In this document: positions 1 to 8,455 of the stretch, piece after piece | How positions within the stretch are numbered: position 1 is the stretch's first letter | How the letters are laid out: the number at the start of each line of letters is the position of its first letter | DNA from: Streptomyces candidus | GTDB lineage: Bacteria > Actinomycetota > Actinomycetes > Streptomycetales > Streptomycetaceae | Direction: 5' to 3' | DNA: 64,000 nucleotides | Assembly: GCF_014207445.1 (NCBI RefSeq) | Contig: NZ_JACHEM010000009.1 | Coordinates: forward strand, 186,001 to 250,000 | The notes under the pieces: model-generated | Seen by the model: only the letters and a program-made list of their open reading frames with translations | Told to the model about the DNA's origin: nothing | Database searches by the model: none | Position numbers and translations under genes: made by a program

Positions 1-1
1 G

Positions 2-796
2 GACTGGCCGCGCACCGAGCACGCATGGGGACTCCTGCTCACAGCCGGCACCGGCTACGGCATCGACGACCCGGATGCCGACGGCACATCCCTCATCGCC
101 ACCTGCACTCTCACCACATACGGCGCCGACGCCCCACACGCCCCTGCGTACGCCGTGGTCGGCATGGTCCTGGTCGCCGAACGGCACGCCCGGCAGGGAC
201 TCGGCCTGCGCTTGCTGCGGCACGCCCTCGCGCGGGCGGGTGACGCACAGGTGTCGCTCTACGCCACAGAGGAAGGCCGAGGGCTCTACGCCCGGCTCGG
301 TTTCACCGCGGGGGGTCGCGCCGAGACCCTTCGCGGCCACTTCCGCTCCGCGGGACCGCCGCCTTCGATCGCCACCCGTCCCGCGACCCCCGCCGACCTC
401 ACCGCCCTCATCCGCCTGGACACGGAGGTCTTCGGCCATGACCGCACCGCCATGATCGCGCGGCTGCCCGCCTTCGCCGACCAACTGCGCGTGGCCGAGG
501 ACCGGACCGGCCTCCTCGGTTACGCGGCCGCCTGGCCCGACAGGCACACCCAGACCGTGGGGCCGCTGATCGCCCGCGACACCGACACCGCGAAGGCCCT
601 GGTCGCGTCCCTCGCGTCCGGCACCGATCGTCCGCTCCGCATCGACGTCGACGAACACCACACTCAGCTGTGCGAGTGGCTGCGCTCCCACGGCCTGGCC
701 ACGGCCGCCCGTCAGACCGTCATGACGTACGGCGCGCCCGGCCTCCCCGGAGATCCCCACCGCCGATTCGCCCCGCTGTCGAAGGCGACCGGCTGA
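2..796 (+). CDS. GNAT family N-acetyltransferase (5' end cut by window edge)
   Basis: The reading frame is already open at base 2, so the true start lies upstream; 264 residues are visible before the TGA. The first visible half has the acetyl-CoA pyrophosphate-binding signature of GNAT enzymes, R-Q-G-L-G in ERHARQGLGLRLL, preceded by the hydrophobic strand VVGMVLVAE. The second half, from about residue 125, resembles the C-terminal domain of YitH/HolE-type two-domain acetyltransferases and ends with a PLSKATG-like tail. The substrate is unknown. It is convergent with the MFS gene across a GTAC-rich spacer. The family assignment is firm; the substrate cannot be inferred. Confidence 0.85.
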   Translation, partial: DWPRTEHAWGLLLTAGTGYGIDDPDADGTSLIATCTLTTYGADAPHAPAYAVVGMVLVAERHARQGLGLRLLRHALARAGDAQVSLYATEEGRGLYARLGFTAGGRAETLRGHFRSAGPPPSIATRPATPADLTALIRLDTEVFGHDRTAMIARLPAFADQLRVAEDRTGLLGYAAAWPDRHTQTVGPLIARDTDTAKALVASLASGTDRPLRIDVDEHHTQLCEWLRSHGLATAARQTVMTYGAPGLPGDPHRRFAPLSKATG

Positions 797-1052
797 GTGC
801 CGTACGCGCGCACAGCCCTACACACGTGCCTCCTGGGCCGTACATGCGCCCGGGACACAGACGCCGGTGGCCCGTACGTACCTGCCCGTGTCTTCTGCGC
901 AACGGCCCGGCGGTTCATACGCATGCGTCCCCCGGTTCGTACGTACGCGCCCATGACGCATACGTATCGCCCGGCCGCGGACCGTACGTATGCCCGCACC
1001 TCGACCCCGCACGAGCCCGCAGCCCGGGCCAAGTGCGCGCACGGACTCCGGG
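797..1052. other. Gene-free convergent spacer rich in GTAC/TACGTA words
   Basis: This 256-base spacer lies between two convergent genes. Within about 200 bases it holds seven GTAC words (802, 840, 874, 878, 939, 943, 984) and four TACGTA words (875, 940, 961, 985). Open frames crossing it on both strands have no recognisable protein features. No clean terminator hairpin was found. Confidence 0.5.
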
Positions 1053-2261
1053 TCAGTGGCGCGCCACGGCGGGCACACGCTCGTGCGGCGTGCCCGTCAC
1101 GACCCGGCTGCGCCCCGCCGTACGACGGTCCAGCGCTCCCGAGACGAGTGCGAGGAGCAGGGCCGACGCGGCGAGGGCAGCGCCCACCCAGTTCGGGGCG
1201 GTGAGTCCGTACCCCGCGGCGATGACGAGTCCGCCGAGCCAGGCGGCCAGGGAGTTGCCGAGGTTGAAGGCGCCGATGTTCATCGCGGAGGCCAGGGTCG
1301 GCGCACCGGCGGCCTGGTCCAGTACCCGCTTCTGCAACGGCGGCACGGTCGCGAATCCCAGCCCACCGATCAGGACGAGGGTGACCGCCGCGGTGACCTT
1401 GTGGTGAGCGGTCACGGTGAACAGCGCGAGCACCAGGGAGAGGGCACCCAGCGACACGTACAGCAGCGGCATCAGCGCCCGGTCCGCGTAGCGGCCGCCG
1501 ATCAGGTTGCCGCCGACCATGCCCAGCCCGAACAGGACGAGCAGCCAGGTGACGGACCCCGCCGGATAGCCGGCGACCTCGGTGAGCATCGGCGTGATGT
1601 AGGTGATCGCCGCGAAGACCCCGCCGAAGCCGAGCACCGTCATCGCCATGGCGAGCAGCACCTGCATGTTGCGGAACGCGGCCACTTCGTCGCGCAGTCG
1701 CACGTCCTCCGGCTTCGGCTGCTCGGGCACCAGTGCGGCGACTCCCGCCAGGCCGAGCACCCCGAGTGCGGCGACGACGAGGAACGTGATGCGCCAGCCG
1801 GCGCTCTGCCCGAGGTACGTACCGAGGGGCACCCCGACCACATTGGCGAGCGTCAGCCCGGTGAACATCATGGCGATGGCCCCGGCCTTCTTCTGCGGCG
1901 CGACCAGCCCGGCTGCCACGATCGAACCGATCCCGAAGAATGCGCCGTGCGCGAAGGAGGCGACCACCCGTCCGGCCAGCATCACGCCGAAGACGGGCGC
2001 GACGGCGCAGAGCACGTTGCCCGCGATGAACAGCCCCATCAGCAGCATCAGCATCCGCTTTCGGGAGACGCGGGTGCCCAGCACGGTCATCAGTGGCGCG
2101 CCAAGGACGACACCGAGGCCGTACCCGGTGACGAGATGACCCGCGACGGGGATCGAGACCCCGTAGTCGGCGGCGACCTCGGGGAGCAGGCCCATGATCA
2201 CGAATTCGGTGGTGCCGATGCCGAAGGCGCCGATGGCGAGCGCGAGAAGCGCGAGCGGCAT
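1053..2261 (-). CDS. MFS transporter, DHA1 family (AraJ/Cmx-like)
   Basis: A 402-residue major facilitator transporter, probably a proton-driven drug or sugar efflux pump in the cytoplasmic membrane. The start was set at the ATG ending at 2261, because GGAAGGA lies just upstream and the protein then opens directly with the first membrane helix (PLALLALAIGAFGIGTTEF), typical of AraJ/chloramphenicol-exporter relatives. The region after helix 2 contains G-x-x-x-G-x-P-L, the usual place for MFS motif A. About twelve hydrophobic segments follow. It is divergent from a MarR regulator, which suggests local repression. The substrate is not determinable. A longer upstream frame on this strand is out of register with transporter features. 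Confidence 0.9.
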   Translation of the reverse strand: MPLALLALAIGAFGIGTTEFVIMGLLPEVAADYGVSIPVAGHLVTGYGLGVVLGAPLMTVLGTRVSRKRMLMLLMGLFIAGNVLCAVAPVFGVMLAGRVVASFAHGAFFGIGSIVAAGLVAPQKKAGAIAMMFTGLTLANVVGVPLGTYLGQSAGWRITFLVVAALGVLGLAGVAALVPEQPKPEDVRLRDEVAAFRNMQVLLAMAMTVLGFGGVFAAITYITPMLTEVAGYPAGSVTWLLVLFGLGMVGGNLIGGRYADRALMPLLYVSLGALSLVLALFTVTAHHKVTAAVTLVLIGGLGFATVPPLQKRVLDQAAGAPTLASAMNIGAFNLGNSLAAWLGGLVIAAGYGLTAPNWVGAALAASALLLALVSGALDRRTAGRSRVVTGTPHERVPAVARH

Positions 2262-2323
2262 GGTGAGTCCTTCCGGAGAGGAGTGGGGGGCGGGGGCCCT
2301 CGGAGAGACGCGACGGCCACCCA

Positions 2324-2398
2324 TTGCAGACGTCCGTTACAGGCGTCGACAATAATTGCAGACGCGGGCTAATGGCAAACGCGGGCTACTGCGAAACG
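2324..2398. promoter_or_regulatory. Tandem-repeat operator candidate between MFS and MarR genes
   Basis: The divergent intergenic region contains two head-to-tail 17-bp copies, GCAGACGCGGGCTAATG (2358-2374) and GCAAACGCGGGCTACTG (2375-2391), matching at 15 of 17 positions. A separate copy of TTGCAGACG lies at 2324-2332 and recurs at 2356-2364. The position between a MarR gene and the transporter it probably controls suggests operator DNA. MarR sites are more often inverted repeats, so the assignment is inference. Confidence 0.45.
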
Positions 2399-2472
2399 GA
2401 GCTATCCTGAGGGTGCTCCCGACGAGCCGCCACAGTCCGGGGCGCCACCGCGCAGGGACGAGGAGAGATCAC

Positions 2473-2931
2473 ATGACCGCGACCGACCCGGCACTCACCG
2501 CGCTCGCCCAGGGCTGGTGCGCCCTTTCCCTCCTGCACAGCCGCATCGAGACCCACATCGAGCGGGCCCTCCAGGCCGGCCACGACCTGAGCGTCCGCGA
2601 GTACTCCCTCCTCGACGTCCTGAACCGCCAGCACCACGGCCCCGGCGGTCATCTCCAGATGCGCCAGGTCTCCGAAGCCGTCCTCCTCAGCCAGAGCGCC
2701 ACCACCCGCCTCGTCACCCGCCTCGAAGACCGCGGCCTGCTCACGCGCTACCTCTGCGACACCGACCGCCGCGGCATCTACACCGACGTCACCGACACCG
2801 GCCGCACACTCCTCGCCGAGGCCCGCCCCACGCACGACACCGCCCTGCGCGAAGCCCTCGCCACCGCCGCCGAGAACCCCGAACTCGTGCCCCTGGTGCG
2901 CACGGTGGAAGAGCTGCGCCCCCTGGTGTGA
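2473..2931 (+). CDS. MarR family transcriptional regulator
   Basis: A 152-residue winged-helix regulator, probably a dimeric ligand-responsive repressor. The ATG at 2473 follows AGGAGAGA and gives the usual MarR length; a longer frame upstream is non-coding. The recognition region reads LQMRQVSEAVLLSQSATTRLV, followed by R-L-E-D-R-G-L-L, the beta-wing entry, and D-x-R-G at the wing tip as in MarR proteins. It is divergent from the MFS gene, with tandem repeats in between, so autoregulation and control of the pump are likely. The ligand is unknown. Confidence 0.88.
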   Translation: MTATDPALTALAQGWCALSLLHSRIETHIERALQAGHDLSVREYSLLDVLNRQHHGPGGHLQMRQVSEAVLLSQSATTRLVTRLEDRGLLTRYLCDTDRRGIYTDVTDTGRTLLAEARPTHDTALREALATAAENPELVPLVRTVEELRPLV

Positions 2932-2949
2932 GCTGCGTATTCTGCGCTC

Positions 2950-3435
2950 ATGACCGAAGAGAACACCGGTGCGGACGACCAGTCGTCCGCCTTGTCGATA
3001 CGCCACGCGACCGAGGCCGATCTGCCCGCGATCGTCGCGATGCTCGCCCACGACTCGCTCGGCGCGCACCGTGAATCCCCGGACGACCTCGCTCCGTACA
3101 CCGCCGCCCTGAAGCAGTTGCAGGACGACCCGAACCAGTACGTCGTCGTGGCCGAACTGGCCGGGCGGGTCGTCGGCACACTCCAGCTGACGATCGTCCA
3201 CGGGCTGTCCCGCAAGGGCTCCATCCGCTCGATCATCGAAGCCGTACGCGTCCACGAGGACGCCCGTGGCACCGGCCTCGGCACCCGGTTCATCGAGTGG
3301 GCGATCGCCGAATCCCGCTCGCGCGGCTGCCAGTTGGTGCAGCTCACCTCCGACGCCACCCGCTCCGACGCCCACCGCTTCTACGAACGGCTCGGCTTCA
3401 CCGGTTCCCACGTGGGCTTCAAGCTCACCCTCTGA
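2950..3435 (+). CDS. GNAT family N-acetyltransferase
   Basis: A 161-residue single-domain acetyltransferase using acetyl-CoA. The acetyl-CoA loop is visible as R-G-T-G-L-G in DARGTGLGTRFIEWAI, followed by the conserved strand QLVQLTSD and the closing F-Y-E-R-L-G-F. The substrate-side N-terminus (IRHATEADLPAIVAML) is standard for the family. It starts 18 bases after the marR stop, so it may be co-transcribed with it. No strong ribosome site is visible. The substrate is unknown. Confidence 0.9.
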   Translation: MTEENTGADDQSSALSIRHATEADLPAIVAMLAHDSLGAHRESPDDLAPYTAALKQLQDDPNQYVVVAELAGRVVGTLQLTIVHGLSRKGSIRSIIEAVRVHEDARGTGLGTRFIEWAIAESRSRGCQLVQLTSDATRSDAHRFYERLGFTGSHVGFKLTL

Positions 3436-3554
3436 GCACCGCGGACACGGACGGACGGGGACGGTCCGGGCCCGTACCACCGACTGAAACCCCCCGCCCG
3501 TACCACCGGCACGCTTCGCCCCTTCACCCCCGCCTCTTCGAAGGAGCCCCTCCG

Positions 3555-4730
3555 GTGCCCCGCACCCCGACGTTCACCACGGCCGAGCGCCGCCGCCGCC
3601 TCGGCCGCCGCCACCTCCTCGCCCCTTCCGCCCGCACCACCAGCGCCGCGACGGTCGCCGACGCCCTCGTCGGCCTGCACGCCACCGACGCGGCAACCGT
3701 GTTCCTCTCCGTCGCCGCCCGCACGACCTCCTGCACGGTCGACGGCCTGGAACGCGAGATGTACGACGACGTCGCCCTCGTCCGTCTCCTCGCCATGCGC
3801 AACACCCTCTTCGCCGTCACCCGCGAACTCGCCCCGTACGTCTACGCCTCCACCGCCCGCGCCATCGCCGCCAAGGAGCGCAAGGCCCTCCTCAAACACT
3901 TCGCCGAGGACGGCGGCGGTCTCGACGCCGCCTGGCTCGAAGCCACCGAAGCCGAAGTCCACGCCCTCCTTGCCGCACGCGGCAGCGCCTCCGGCAGCGA
4001 ACTCGCCGCCGTGTCCGAGGCGCTCCGTACGAGGATCACCATCTTCCCCGGCAAGAGATGGGAGACCGTCCAGGGCGTCGCCTCCCGGGTCCTTCGCGTC
4101 ATGGCCGCCGAGGGACGCATCCGCCGGGACCGTCCGCGCGGCACCTGGACCTCCAGCCAGTTCCGCTGGACCGCAAGCGAACCGTGGCCCGACCTGCCCG
4201 CCGCTGAGGCCAGAGCGGAACTGGCCCGCCGATGGCTGCTCTCTTACGGTCCGGCCACCGAAGCCGACCTCAAGTGGTGGACGGGCTGGCCCCTCACCGA
4301 CGCACGCAAGGCGCTGGCCGCCTCCGCCGCCACGGATGTCCGACTCGAAGACGGCGGATCCGCCTACGTGGCTCCCGACGACACCGCACCCGAACCCGAA
4401 ACGGAACCCTGGGCCGCCCTCCTGCCCGGCCTCGACCCCAGTGCCATGGGCTGGGCCGACCGCAGCTTCCACCTCGCTCCGGAACACCGGCCACCGCTCT
4501 TCGACCGCTCCGGCAACATCGGTCCCACGGTGTGGTGGAACGGCGAAATCGTCGGCGGCTGGGCACAGCGGCCGGACGGCGCCGTCGTCTGGCGGCTTCT
4601 GGCGGACCGGGGAGCAAAAGCCGCGGCGGCCGTCGAAGCGGAGGCGGCACGGCTCAGCGCGTGGATGGGCGGGGCACGCGTGACTCCACGCTTCCGGACG
4701 CCCCTGGAGCGCGAACTGTCGACGGCCTGA
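3555..4730 (+). CDS. Winged-helix DNA-binding domain protein (HTH_42/YcaQ family)
   Basis: A 391-residue member of the HTH_42 winged-helix family, which includes the AlkX/YcaQ DNA glycosylases that unhook interstrand crosslinks. The GTG at 3555 is preferred because GAAGGAG lies eight bases upstream and the protein then opens with the family's N-terminal helix (TTAERRRRLGRRHLL). Family features include the L-V-G-L-H-A-T-D-A-A-T segment near residue 40, M-R-N-T-L-F near residue 80, and a late F-D-R-S-G-N-I region. Glycosylase activity is inferred from family only. It is convergent with the hydrolase gene downstream. Confidence 0.85.
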   Translation: MPRTPTFTTAERRRRLGRRHLLAPSARTTSAATVADALVGLHATDAATVFLSVAARTTSCTVDGLEREMYDDVALVRLLAMRNTLFAVTRELAPYVYASTARAIAAKERKALLKHFAEDGGGLDAAWLEATEAEVHALLAARGSASGSELAAVSEALRTRITIFPGKRWETVQGVASRVLRVMAAEGRIRRDRPRGTWTSSQFRWTASEPWPDLPAAEARAELARRWLLSYGPATEADLKWWTGWPLTDARKALAASAATDVRLEDGGSAYVAPDDTAPEPETEPWAALLPGLDPSAMGWADRSFHLAPEHRPPLFDRSGNIGPTVWWNGEIVGGWAQRPDGAVVWRLLADRGAKAAAAVEAEAARLSAWMGGARVTPRFRTPLERELSTA

Positions 4731-4888
4731 GCCGCCGCCGCGAGCTGTCGCCGCGCTGAGCCCGCCGACACGAGCCGTCGACGCTCCGAGCCGGCCCCCA
4801 CGAAATGGCCGGCCCGGAGCTGCCTGCGCCTGCGTCTGGTGCCGGCGCCCCTGACCTGGCAGCCCGCCTCCGGGCCCCCACTCCCACT

Positions 4889-6340
4889 TCACCCGACCCC
4901 GCGCCATCCCCCCTCGTCCACTCCACCCGGAATCGCCGCCCCCGCCTCGTACGGCTCCCGTGTGAAGACGAACGACCCCAGGTCGAGATGGCTCACCGCG
5001 CCCTTCGCAGCACCCGCCGCGCCCCCGGGCCCGCGCACCACCCGCAACGTCTCCCCCGCGTAGTACCCGTCGAGCCCCACCCACGTCCCGTCCGGACCCG
5101 CCCGGAAACGCGAACCGCGCCCCGTACCGCCGTCCAGCCGCTCCAGCGACACACCCCGGCCGGCGAGCAAGCGCAGGCCATAGGGAACCGTCCCCCAGTA
5201 CCAAGCGCCCGTCAGCTCCAGCAGCTCCTGGTGCACGTCCTTCTCCGCCAGGGGCTGCCACACCTCCGCGATACGTGGCTCGGCCTCCGCCACGAGGCAC
5301 ACCAGCTCGGTCGCCAGGGACCCGGCCGCCGTACCCGACGTCGCATTGGCCAGCGCCGCAGCAGCCACCCCGTCCGCCGCATCCACCCACAGCCCGGCCA
5401 CGAAGCCCGGCAACGAGCCCCCGTGACCCACCAGTTCACGCCCGCCCACCCGAAGGACCTGCACCCCGAGCCCGTACGTCACCGACCAGCCACCGGCCTC
5501 CAGGGGAGCGGCCGGCACCCTCATCTCCCGAACGGACTCCCTGCTCAGCACCCGCTCGTCGCCGGCTGCCAGGAAGGCGCCGAACCGGCAAAGATCACCG
5601 ACTGTTGACCACAACTGCCCCGCGGGTGCCATCAGTCCGAGGTCCTCCACCGGCTCGGCCAGCAGCACATCCGCCCACGGATGCACCGCCCAGCCCTCCG
5701 CGTACGGCGACTGCGGCTGCGCGCTCGTCCGCGTCAGTCCGAGCGGCTCCGTGATTTCCCGCCGCACCGCCTCCGCCCAGGACACCCCACGCACCGCCTC
5801 GACGAGCGAACCGAGCAGCGTGTATCCGGGGTTGGAGTAGTGGTGCACACGCCCGGCCGGGCGCGGACGCGTGGATTCCGCTCGTACCCCGCCCAGCACG
5901 TCGCCCAGCCCAGGCCGCAGCTCACCCGGCGTGCGCTCCCACCACGGCCCCGGCGTCTCGGCAGCCAACCCGGCCGTGTGCCCCAGGAGCTGATATACGG
6001 TCACCTCGCCAACTCCCGTGCCCGGAAGGTGCTTCTCCAGCGGGTCCGCGAGATCCAGCAGTCCCTCGTCCCGCAGCCGCATCACCAGTACCGCGGTGAA
6101 CGTCTTGGTGATCGACCCGATCCGGTACTGCACGTCCACGTCGGGCACCCGGCCGCCGATCGCCGCCCCACGCGCACCGCTCCACACCACCCGCCCCTCC
6201 CGCTGCACCGCCGCAGTCAGTGATGGCACCCGTCCCGCAGCCTGCGCGGCGGCCACACGGTGCAGCAGAGCACGCCGCGTGCTCGGCAGCAGAACAGGAA
6301 GATCGGACACGTCGGAGAGATCGCCCGCGGAAGAAGTCAT
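4889..6340 (-). CDS. Serine hydrolase, beta-lactamase/class C-like fold
   Basis: A 483-residue serine hydrolase of the beta-lactamase/D-alanyl-D-alanine carboxypeptidase (class C, EstB-like) family. The nucleophile motif S-x-x-K is S76-I-T-K79, the second catalytic motif is Y-S-N in VHHYSNPGY at about residue 168, and the third is H-G-G in VGHGGSLPG at about 312. No convincing signal peptide is present, so a cytoplasmic esterase or peptidase is more likely than a secreted lactamase. A C-terminal beta-rich domain of about 100 residues follows the hydrolase core. The substrate is unknown. Confidence 0.88.
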   Translation of the reverse strand: MTSSAGDLSDVSDLPVLLPSTRRALLHRVAAAQAAGRVPSLTAAVQREGRVVWSGARGAAIGGRVPDVDVQYRIGSITKTFTAVLVMRLRDEGLLDLADPLEKHLPGTGVGEVTVYQLLGHTAGLAAETPGPWWERTPGELRPGLGDVLGGVRAESTRPRPAGRVHHYSNPGYTLLGSLVEAVRGVSWAEAVRREITEPLGLTRTSAQPQSPYAEGWAVHPWADVLLAEPVEDLGLMAPAGQLWSTVGDLCRFGAFLAAGDERVLSRESVREMRVPAAPLEAGGWSVTYGLGVQVLRVGGRELVGHGGSLPGFVAGLWVDAADGVAAAALANATSGTAAGSLATELVCLVAEAEPRIAEVWQPLAEKDVHQELLELTGAWYWGTVPYGLRLLAGRGVSLERLDGGTGRGSRFRAGPDGTWVGLDGYYAGETLRVVRGPGGAAGAAKGAVSHLDLGSFVFTREPYEAGAAIPGGVDEGGWRGVG

Positions 6341-6498
6341 GCCCCACTCCTACCTCCCCGTACCCCCCGGACGCATCCTCTCCCCCCGTGTCTGTCCGGC
6401 CCCACTCCTCGGCAGCAACTCACCCTTCGCGCGCCGAGCCGGTCGAGGCCCGACCCGGGCCCACAAGTGGTCCGAATCGCGCGCCTGTCGGGCACCGA

Positions 6499-7977
6499 TC
6501 ACGTCTGTGCCATGTCCACGAACCGCGAGTAATGGCCCTGGAAGGCCACCGTGATCGTCGCCGTCGGACCGTTACGGTGCTTGCCGACGATGATGTCCGC
6601 CTCGCCGGCGCGCGGCGACTCCTTCTCGTACGCATCCTCACGGTGCAGCAGGATCACCATGTCCGCGTCCTGCTCGATCGAACCGGATTCACGCAGGTCG
6701 GAGACCATCGGCTTCTTGTCCGTACGCTGCTCGGGGCCACGGTTCAGCTGCGACAGCGCGATCACCGGCACCTCCAGCTCCTTCGCCAGCAGCTTCAGGT
6801 TCCGCGACATGTCCGAGACCTCCTGCTGACGGCTCTCGCTCCGCTTGGAGCCGCCCGCCTGCATGAGCTGGAGGTAGTCGATGATGACCAGCTTGATGTC
6901 CTGCCGCTGCTTGAGCCGACGGCACTTCGCTCGGATCTCCATCATCGACAGGTTCGGTGAGTCGTCGATGAACAGGGGGGCCGCCGACACGTCCGGCATG
7001 CGGCGGGCCAGCCGCGTCCAGTCGTCGTCCGTCATCGAGCCCGACCGCATGTGGTGCAGCGCCACCCGCGCCTCCGCCGACAGCAGCCGCATCGCGATCT
7101 CGTTGCGGCCCATTTCGAGGGAGAAGATCACGCTTGCCATGTTGTTCTGGATCGAGCAGGCCCGTGCGAAGTCGAGAGCCAGCGTCGACTTGCCCATGGC
7201 GGGACGGGCCGCGATGACGATCATCTGGCCCGGGTGCAGTCCGTTCGTCAGCGAGTCCAGGTCGGTGAACCCGGTCGGCACGCCGGACATCTGACCGCTG
7301 CGGGAACCGATCGCCTCGATCTCGTCGAGCGCGCCCTCCATGATGTCACCGAGCGGGGCGTAGTCCTCCGACGTGCGCTGCTCGGTCACCGCGTAGATCT
7401 CCGCCTGGGCGGAGTTGACGATCTCGTCGACGTCGCCGTCGCCCGCGTATCCCATCTGCGTGATCTTCGTGCCGGCCTCGACGAGGCGTCTCAGCACCGC
7501 ACGTTCGTGGACGATCTCCGCGTAGTACTCGGCGTTGGCGGCGGTCGGCACGGACTGCACCAGCGTGTGCAGGTACGGGGCCCCGCCGACCTTGGTGATC
7601 TCGCCGCGCTTGGTGAGTTCGGCGCTGACCGTGATCGGGTCGGCCGGTTCGCCCTTCGCGTACAGATCGAGGATCGCCTGGAAGACCGTCTCGTGCGCCG
7701 GCTTGTAGAAGTCGTGGCCCTTGAGGACCTCGACCACATCGGCGATGGCATCCTTGGAGAGCAACATGCCGCCGAGCACCGACTGCTCCGCGTCGAGGTC
7801 CTGCGGCGGTACGCGCTCGAAGCCACTGCCGCCACCGCTCCAGCCACCGCCTTCGGAGCCCCGATCGTGCCGGTCGTCCCGGCCGCGGCCGCTGTCGCCG
7901 CCTCGCTTGCGGGCGGGCAGACGGTCACCGGGACCGCTGTCGGCCCAGGGGTCGTCCAAGGGCTCGGAAATAGTCAC
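6499..7977 (-). CDS. dnaB: Replicative DNA helicase DnaB
   Basis: A 492-residue hexameric helicase that travels on the lagging strand and binds primase. The GTG start has GGAGGAGGTGGG just upstream. About 50 Gly/Arg/Asp-rich residues form a disordered N-terminal tail, longer than in E. coli. The N-terminal domain begins at PPQDLDAEQSVLGGMLL, and the RecA-like domain has Walker A A-R-P-A-M-G-K-S-T at about 257-265 and Walker B V-I-I-D-Y-L-Q-L-M. The arginine-finger region Q-L-N-R-G-P-E-Q-R is present. No intein interrupts it, although inteins are common in actinobacterial DnaB. The upstream region holds DnaA boxes. Confidence 0.98.
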   Translation of the reverse strand: MTISEPLDDPWADSGPGDRLPARKRGGDSGRGRDDRHDRGSEGGGWSGGGSGFERVPPQDLDAEQSVLGGMLLSKDAIADVVEVLKGHDFYKPAHETVFQAILDLYAKGEPADPITVSAELTKRGEITKVGGAPYLHTLVQSVPTAANAEYYAEIVHERAVLRRLVEAGTKITQMGYAGDGDVDEIVNSAQAEIYAVTEQRTSEDYAPLGDIMEGALDEIEAIGSRSGQMSGVPTGFTDLDSLTNGLHPGQMIVIAARPAMGKSTLALDFARACSIQNNMASVIFSLEMGRNEIAMRLLSAEARVALHHMRSGSMTDDDWTRLARRMPDVSAAPLFIDDSPNLSMMEIRAKCRRLKQRQDIKLVIIDYLQLMQAGGSKRSESRQQEVSDMSRNLKLLAKELEVPVIALSQLNRGPEQRTDKKPMVSDLRESGSIEQDADMVILLHREDAYEKESPRAGEADIIVGKHRNGPTATITVAFQGHYSRFVDMAQT

Positions 7978-8455
7978 CGGCCCACCTCCTCCCGTCCGCG
8001 GCGCGGACCTCGCTGTGCCACTCTTTCTTACGGCACGGCTCTGACAAATGAGACGCCCGACTTCCGCTTCCGGCAGATCTCGGCAGTTCGAGCCCCCGGT
8101 TCCCTGGGGCCGTGCCGCGCCGGAAGACAGGGCGGGCGCCGGTCCACGGTAGGCCCGCGGGCACCGTCAGCCAATCTTGTTATCCACAGGCCCTGTGAGA
8201 AACTCATCGCTTGCTGTGGAGAACCCCCCGGAACCTGTGCACGGAGCGGGGGACAGCATTGTGGACAAGTTCACAGCGATCCCGCGACGGGCCATCTGAG
8301 CTGCAGAAACGTCATCCACCGGCTGTGGGGGAGAAAAACTTTTCCACCCGGACCCAGATCACCTCAGACGGCGCGCGCACAGACCCGAGAAACAAGACTT
8401 GGTAAGGGTTCCTAACCCATTGCATCTCTTACCTGTGGAAGATTAGATTGGGCCC
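7978..8455. promoter_or_regulatory. Divergent dnaB/MATE intergenic region with DnaA boxes
   Basis: This 478-base gap contains TTATCCACA at 8180-8188 (plus) and TGTGGACAA at 8260-8268, which is an exact TTGTCCACA on the minus strand. Weaker relatives are TCATCCACC at 8312-8320 and TGTGGA at 8214-8219. The exact boxes sit 200-290 bases upstream of the dnaB start and about 190-275 upstream of the MATE start. DnaA therefore could bind here and modulate dnaB. The binding sites are seen; the regulatory role is inference. Confidence 0.6.

Noticed and set aside
712..2352. Minus-strand open frame overlapping the MFS gene
   Set aside because: It is in a different frame from the MFS protein, whose helices and start are clear.
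3381..5390. Minus-strand open frame of 669 codons
   Set aside because: It is antisense to the winged-helix gene and overlaps the serine hydrolase in another frame. It is Gly/Arg-rich noise.
6499..7977. Intein in DnaB
   Set aside because: The 492-residue length and uninterrupted Walker A and B segments leave no room for an intein.
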